In this document: one piece after another, positions 60,115 through 64,000 of the stretch
Numbering within the stretch: the first letter of the stretch is position 1
Layout: the number at the start of each line of letters is the position of its first letter
Assembly (NCBI RefSeq): GCF_021227995.1
Contig: NZ_CP089301.1
Coordinates: 2,976,001-3,040,000, forward strand
Length of the DNA stretch: 64,000 bases
Origin: Novosphingobium kaempferiae
Lineage (GTDB): Bacteria; Pseudomonadota; Alphaproteobacteria; Sphingomonadales; Sphingomonadaceae
Direction: 5' to 3'
Notes under the pieces: model-generated
The model's input: the letters and a program-made list of their open reading frames with translations, nothing else
Database searches by the model: none
Told to the model about the DNA's origin: nothing
Made by a program: the position numbers and the translations under genes

Positions 60115-62331
60115 TTACAGCACATCCATCTGCCGCAGCAGCGCGCGCAATTGCGCTGGCTTCACCGGCTTGTTCAGCACCGGCAGCGACAGCCCCGCAA
60201 GCTGCGCCTTGGTCTCCGGGCCGCGATCCGCGGTGATGACCATTGCCGGGATTACCCGCCCCGCCCGCTCGCGCAGCATGGCGACGGCGCGGTCGCCGGT
60301 CAGGCGATCGTCAAGGTGATAGTCCACGATCAGCATCGCCGGCCCCTGCTCCAGCGCCGCGATGGCCGCAGCATCGGAGGGATCGTTGGCGGTCACGACA
60401 TCGAGCCCCCAGTTCTCCAGCAGCGCCTCCATGCCCGACAGGATGCCGGGATCGTTGTCGATCACCAGCACCATGCCGCCCGAACCGGCCCGCGCGGGAG
60501 CGGCGGCAGGCCCCGCCTCCTCGACCGCCGCCATCGCCTCCACGCGCGGCAGGCGGATCGAGAACGCGGCACCGCGGCTCGGCGCAGTGTCGAGGTCTAT
60601 GGCGTGGCCCAGCATCGTCGTGACGCGCCGCACGATGGCAAGGCCGAGGCCCTTGCCGGGGATCTTCTGCGTCTTGCCGACGCGGCGGAACTCCTCGAAG
60701 ATCTCGGCGCGGTCGGCCTCGGCGATGCCCGGCCCGGTGTCGCGGACGGTGACGACAACATCTCCGTCGTCCTGTGCTACCTCCACGTTGACGCTGCCCT
60801 GCTCGGTATAGCGGATCGCGTTGGAGACGAAGTTCTGCAGCACGCGGCGCAGCAGGCGCGGATCGGAACGCACCCACAGCGGCGTATCGGGCACCGTGAA
60901 GTCAAGCCCGCCCGCCAGCGCCAGCGGCCCGAACTCCACCCTGAGCGCCGACAGGATCGCGCCGAGCGAAAGGTCCGCGAACTCGGGCTGGATCGCGCCG
61001 GCATCCAGCCGCGAAATCTCGAACAGCGCCTCCAGCAGGTCCTCGACCGAATCGAGCGCCGTCGAAGCCTGCTTCACCAGCGAGCGCGGGCGCTCCGGCA
61101 TCGGGTGGCCGTCCATGGCAGAGACGAACAGCCGCGCGGCATTCAGCGGTTGCAGCAGGTCGTGGCTGGCGGCAGCGATGAAGCTGGTCTTCGACCGGTT
61201 CGCCGTCTCCGCCTCGTTCTTCGCGTCGACGAGTTGCAGGTTGACCTCGACCAGCTCGGCGGTGCGCTCGGCCACGCGGCGCTCCAGCGTTTCGGCGGTT
61301 TCCGTAAGCGAACGCTCGAACTGCACATGGTCAGTCACGTCGTCGAAGGTGAAGACCATGCCCCCGTTCTTGAGCGACACCGAACGCACAGTGAAGTGGC
61401 GCTGAGCGTCACCGGCGCCCATCGTGCAGTTCGTCGCGACGCGCGCACCGCCGCCATCGCGCCAGTCGAGCGCCTCAGGCCGGTCGAGCCCGCGATGCTC
61501 GATGCACCAGCGCGTCAGGGCGTCGTGGGTGTCGATGCGCCAGCCTTCGTCGACCAGCGCCAGCACCGTCAGCACGCCCTCGTTCCACGCCTGCAACTGG
61601 CGCTGCGCGTCGAACAGGCACACGCCCTCGGACAGCGTGTCGAGCGTCGCCTGCAGCGCAAGGTTGCGTTCGGCCAGTTCGCGGGCGCGCTGGCGGGCGT
61701 CCTCAGCCTTGACCGTCGTGATGTCGGTATAGATGCCGACGGTACCGCCGTCGCTGGTGCGCAATTCGTTGATCTGGATCCAGCGCCCATCTGCCAGCGC
61801 CTGGACATGCGCGCCTTCCGCGCGGCGGTGCTGCGCCATGCGATCCTTGAACCAGCGCTCGGGCGCCATGCGCGAACCCATCGTCGCGCCGCTTTGGGCA
61901 AGGCGGCTGGCGAGTTCGGCGAATTCGGGCGCGTCCTCGCTCATCTCCTCGAAGTTGGGGAAGATCTTGAGGTAGGCGCGGTTGCACAGGACCATGCGGT
62001 CCTCCGCATCGAACAGCGCGAAGCCGTCCGACAGGGATTCGATCGCATCGCGCAGCATCACGCGCGCAGCGGTGGCGGCGGCGTGGGCCGCGCCGAGTTC
62101 CGCGTTAGCCGCGTTAAGCCGCTCCAGCGCGACCTCCAGCGCCCCGGTCCGGTCGCGCACCATGGCGTCGAGCGAGATCGCCGTCTCGAACATCGAGAAC
62201 GCGCCGCCCTGCATGTCGGTGGACCGTTCCACCCGGTCCATCAGCGCGGCGTTGATCTTCTCCAGCTGCGCGACGCGGCGGCGCAGGCGGGCGGCTTCGT
62301 CATCGCGGGCGGGCGGGTCGGTCAGCGCCAT
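60115..62331 (-). CDS. Hybrid sensor histidine kinase/response regulator (NahK/ErcS-type)
   Basis: Soluble hybrid kinase of about 738 residues. A coiled-coil N-terminus precedes PAS-like domains at about 85-200 (MLRDAIESLSDGFALFDAEDRMVLCNRAYLKIFP) and 210-330 (LSEGVCLFDAQRQLQAWNEGVL). The H-box is SFIAAASHDLLQPLNAARLFVSA (NahK-like), with N-box NFVSNAIRYT and G-boxes RDTGPGIAE and GKGLGLAIVRR. A C-terminal receiver has VLVIDNDPGIL, MLIVDYHLDD and LNKPVKPAQLRALL. No transmembrane helix. The true start is MALTDPP at 62331; the in-frame ATG inside repeat A would add 15 residues encoded by repeat sequence. Such kinases accompany PQQ alcohol dehydrogenase genes. Confidence 0.9.
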   Translation of the reverse strand: MALTDPPARDDEAARLRRRVAQLEKINAALMDRVERSTDMQGGAFSMFETAISLDAMVRDRTGALEVALERLNAANAELGAAHAAATAARVMLRDAIESLSDGFALFDAEDRMVLCNRAYLKIFPNFEEMSEDAPEFAELASRLAQSGATMGSRMAPERWFKDRMAQHRRAEGAHVQALADGRWIQINELRTSDGGTVGIYTDITTVKAEDARQRARELAERNLALQATLDTLSEGVCLFDAQRQLQAWNEGVLTVLALVDEGWRIDTHDALTRWCIEHRGLDRPEALDWRDGGGARVATNCTMGAGDAQRHFTVRSVSLKNGGMVFTFDDVTDHVQFERSLTETAETLERRVAERTAELVEVNLQLVDAKNEAETANRSKTSFIAAASHDLLQPLNAARLFVSAMDGHPMPERPRSLVKQASTALDSVEDLLEALFEISRLDAGAIQPEFADLSLGAILSALRVEFGPLALAGGLDFTVPDTPLWVRSDPRLLRRVLQNFVSNAIRYTEQGSVNVEVAQDDGDVVVTVRDTGPGIAEADRAEIFEEFRRVGKTQKIPGKGLGLAIVRRVTTMLGHAIDLDTAPSRGAAFSIRLPRVEAMAAVEEAGPAAAPARAGSGGMVLVIDNDPGILSGMEALLENWGLDVVTANDPSDAAAIAALEQGPAMLIVDYHLDDRLTGDRAVAMLRERAGRVIPAMVITADRGPETKAQLAGLSLPVLNKPVKPAQLRALLRQMDVL

Positions 62332-62351
62332 GACTGGTATCCTCCCTTCTT

Positions 62352-62427
62352 CGTCATTGCGAGCGCAGCGAAGCAATCCACGGTCGGCTCACGACGCTGG
62401 ATTGCTTCGCTGCGCTCGCAATGACGA
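62352..62427. repeat. Palindromic repeat A, copy 12
   Basis: C/G variant in the 106-base gap between the FIST gene and the hybrid-kinase gene, both on the minus strand, so it would be part of a joint message. Confidence 0.95.
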
Positions 62428-62437
62428 ACGGGTGTAG

Positions 62438-63619
62438 TCATGGCCGTGCAGGCTCCTCCACCGCCCGCCCGATGGCAAGCCCGCTGAAGGTCTGGTTCAT
62501 GTGCGCGGCAAGGAACTGCTCGCCATACGTGCTGAACCCCAGCACCTTGTTCTGGACGTAAAGCTCCGACACTTCGCGCAGGATCTGCCGGTCCTCGGCA
62601 TCGAGCCGGTTGAGCACGCAGTCGAAACCGATGATGTGGTCGATCGTGCCGACCTTGCGCGATACCGACTGGAACAGGTCGCGCATCCAGGTCACGCGGT
62701 CCACCGGCTCGCCGATGGTGAGGACGACCCCGGTGTCGATCGCGCAGTAGAACGTCAGCGATCCGTCCGGGTTGGCGCTCTGCACCGAGCGGACGTGGAA
62801 TTGCCCGCCGGTGCGCACCATCGGCGGATGCGCGGCGAAGAAGTGGACGTCCAGCTGCTCTCCCGGACTGCCGGACAGGCGCAGGTATTCCTCGGCGGCG
62901 GGGGCGGCGTTGATCTCGTAGACGGTGCGCGTCTCCGGGTCCGCTTCGGTGATGACCATCTTGGCCGGGCCAGGGCGGTAGTGGTTGGCGCAGAAGACGT
63001 GCATCGGGCGGCGGCTGGTCAGCACCGCGATCACCGCCGCATCGGTGTGAAAGCGCCCTTCGTGCAGCACCGCCGTCTCACGGAAGGACAGGCCGTCGCC
63101 GCTGGAGCCGCCTATCAGTTGCACGTCGCCCAGCGCATGCTGCGCGGTCATCGTCAGCAGTTCCTCGCGGTGGGAAAGCCCGTCGAGGAACGACAGCGCC
63201 ACCTGGTGCAGGTCGCCCGCCGCGCCATGGTCCAGCCGCGCGCCCGCCACAAGCTGCCGGATCGCGCCCTGCGCCGCCACCGGATCGAAGTTGTCGAGAT
63301 CCTCGAACCGCAGCGCCGCCATGGAAAAGCTGGCGGCGGGAAAGCCGATCAGCAGCAGGCTGTCGGTGTCGTAGCCCCGGTTGGTCAGTTCGCCCGCGCT
63401 GGTGCAGCCGATCAGCGGCACGCCCGGCAGTTGCGCGGTCAGTGCACGAGCCAGTTCCTCGCGCGGGTAGCGGTGCGAGCAGAACAGCAGCGCACCCGCC
63501 AGCTCCACCGCGCCGACCGCCTCGACCAGTTCCGCGACAGCATCGCCCGGATCCTGCGCGTGCGAGGCGCAGGCCACCAGCGGGCGGTCACCATCGTGAA
63601 GCTGTGCATCCATTCGCAT
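62438..63619 (-). CDS. FIST N/C domain signal-sensing protein
   Basis: Protein of 393 residues with the FIST N domain (about 35-235; AGALLFCSHRYPREELARAL, GVPLIGCTSAGELTNRGYDTDSLLLIGF, VQLIGGSSGDGLSFRETAV) and FIST C domain (about 240-370; AAPAAEEYLRLSGS, GSLTFYCAIDTGVVLTIGEP and GFDCVLNRLDAEDR). These domains are predicted small-ligand sensors in signalling proteins. GGAGAGG precedes the ATG. It lies upstream of the hybrid-kinase gene on the same strand, so it probably feeds that kinase, as is common for FIST genes next to NahK/ErcS-type kinases. Soluble, no signal peptide. Confidence 0.88.
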   Translation of the reverse strand: MRMDAQLHDGDRPLVACASHAQDPGDAVAELVEAVGAVELAGALLFCSHRYPREELARALTAQLPGVPLIGCTSAGELTNRGYDTDSLLLIGFPAASFSMAALRFEDLDNFDPVAAQGAIRQLVAGARLDHGAAGDLHQVALSFLDGLSHREELLTMTAQHALGDVQLIGGSSGDGLSFRETAVLHEGRFHTDAAVIAVLTSRRPMHVFCANHYRPGPAKMVITEADPETRTVYEINAAPAAEEYLRLSGSPGEQLDVHFFAAHPPMVRTGGQFHVRSVQSANPDGSLTFYCAIDTGVVLTIGEPVDRVTWMRDLFQSVSRKVGTIDHIIGFDCVLNRLDAEDRQILREVSELYVQNKVLGFSTYGEQFLAAHMNQTFSGLAIGRAVEEPARP

Positions 63620-63676
63620 GTCCCTCTCCTGCCGGCCGCCTCTCTTCGTGCGGTCCGGGCCCCAAGTCGCGAAAGT

Positions 63677-64000
63677 CTAGGCCGAGTCCCCTCGCTCGCC
63701 AAGCGCGTTAACGGCATCGCCCCGCGGCGGGTCACCCGCCGCTTCGAGCACCGCGTTCTCCTCGTCCGTGAAGATGCGGCTGCGCACGATGAAGCGCACG
63801 CCCTCGGGCGCTTCGAGGCTCATCCCCGCGCCGCGCCCGGGCACCACATCGATGGTGACTTGCGTGTGCCGCCAGTACTCGAACTGCGCCGCGCCGATCC
63901 ACACGCGGGTGCCGCCGACCAGCGTGCCGAGCAGTACATCCTGCCCGCCGACGCGGAACTCCCCCTCGACGAAGCACATCGGCGCGGAGCCGTCGCAGCA
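63677..64000 (-). CDS. DUF779 family protein, C-terminal part; runs off the right edge
   Basis: About 108 C-terminal residues are visible. CCDGSAPMCFVEGEFRVGGQDVLLG is a cysteine-rich start of the visible part, followed by VWIGAAQFEYWRHTQVTIDVVPGRGAGMSLEAPEGVRFIVRSRIFTDEE, which is diagnostic for DUF779. The gene stops at 63677 and the N-terminus lies outside the window. DUF779 genes commonly neighbour aldehyde dehydrogenase genes in alcohol-oxidation loci, so an aldehyde dehydrogenase gene may lie just beyond the right edge. Its function is not known; the paired cysteines could bind metal. Confidence 0.88.
   Translation of the reverse strand, partial: CCDGSAPMCFVEGEFRVGGQDVLLGTLVGGTRVWIGAAQFEYWRHTQVTIDVVPGRGAGMSLEAPEGVRFIVRSRIFTDEENAVLEAAGDPPRGDAVNALGERGDSA

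Noticed and set aside
62332..62376. ATG inside repeat A as start of the hybrid kinase
   Set aside because: It would add residues encoded only by the repeat; the MALTDPP start at 62331 is downstream of the repeat and fits the coiled-coil N-terminus.
46157..62427. CRISPR array
   Set aside because: Repeat copies are palindromic, about 76 bases long, and separated by whole genes at irregular distances; no cas gene is present.

Overview
The window looks like a chromosomal segment of a GC-rich alphaproteobacterium, most likely a sphingomonad (Novosphingobium or Sphingobium type). Reasons: an imuA-imuB-dnaE2 mutasome cassette behind an alphaproteobacterial LexA box (GTTC-N7-GTTC), two large TonB-dependent receptors, abundant palindromic intergenic repeats beginning CGTCATTGCGAGCG, and a Wzx/Wzy-type exopolysaccharide locus. 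Genus and species cannot be fixed from the sequence alone. No transposase, integrase, phage gene or CRISPR array was seen.

Layout. (1) 1-3.9 kb, minus strand: SOS mutagenesis cassette imuA-imuB-dnaE2; dnaE2 runs off the left edge and carries an intergenic-type palindrome inserted in frame. (2) 4.0-11.4 kb: a TagF/epimerase-like transferase, an OmpR-type two-component pair, then two glycosyltransferases around a DegT/StrS sugar aminotransferase. (3) 11.7-14.1 kb: a GMC oxidoreductase with a CC-x4-C signature, its small Tat-signal partner and a short unknown protein. (4) 14.2-34.9 kb: an exopolysaccharide locus. The plus-strand half is a tightly overlapping run of pyruvyltransferase, four glycosyltransferases and a Wzx-like flippase. 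The minus-strand half runs from an initiating sugar-phosphate transferase through an outer-membrane barrel, a Wzc-like tyrosine autokinase, a glycosyltransferase, a Wzy-like polymerase, a PRTase-HAD fusion and a second pyruvyltransferase to a SleB-like hydrolase and a Tat-exported glycoside hydrolase. A Wza-like lipoprotein and a LuxR-type regulator lie divergently.

(5) 34.9-44.0 kb: a purine-nucleoside scavenging locus (TonB-dependent receptor, exported nucleoside hydrolase, NCS2 permease, adenosine-deaminase-like enzyme, MmgE/PrpD protein) with a divergent LysR regulator. (6) 44.0-44.1 kb: tRNA-Leu(GAG). (7) 44.2-64 kb: a quinoprotein (PQQ) alcohol-oxidation regulon. It has two cytochromes c, a CXXCW rhodanese-like protein, a SoxYZ-like carrier, a zinc metallohydrolase, a TonB-dependent receptor, cytochrome b561, a porin, a beta-propeller, an MxaJ/XoxJ-type binding protein, and a PQQ dehydrogenase whose Asp-x-Asp signature points to lanthanide use. 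A LuxR-type response regulator, a NahK/ErcS-type hybrid kinase, a FIST sensor and a DUF779 gene at the right edge complete it.

In region 7 the dehydrogenase would oxidise an alcohol in the periplasm and pass electrons to cytochrome c, with the binding protein, SoxYZ-like carrier, CXXCW protein and metallohydrolase as accessory factors. The receptor and porin would move substrate or metal, and the kinase, regulator and FIST protein would control the set. A shared upstream motif, CCAARGTSCAAT, in front of several of these genes may be the operator. Twelve copies of one palindromic repeat are scattered through the window, nine of them in region 7. Their two arms co-vary, and two copies flank a lone GIY-YIG nuclease gene.
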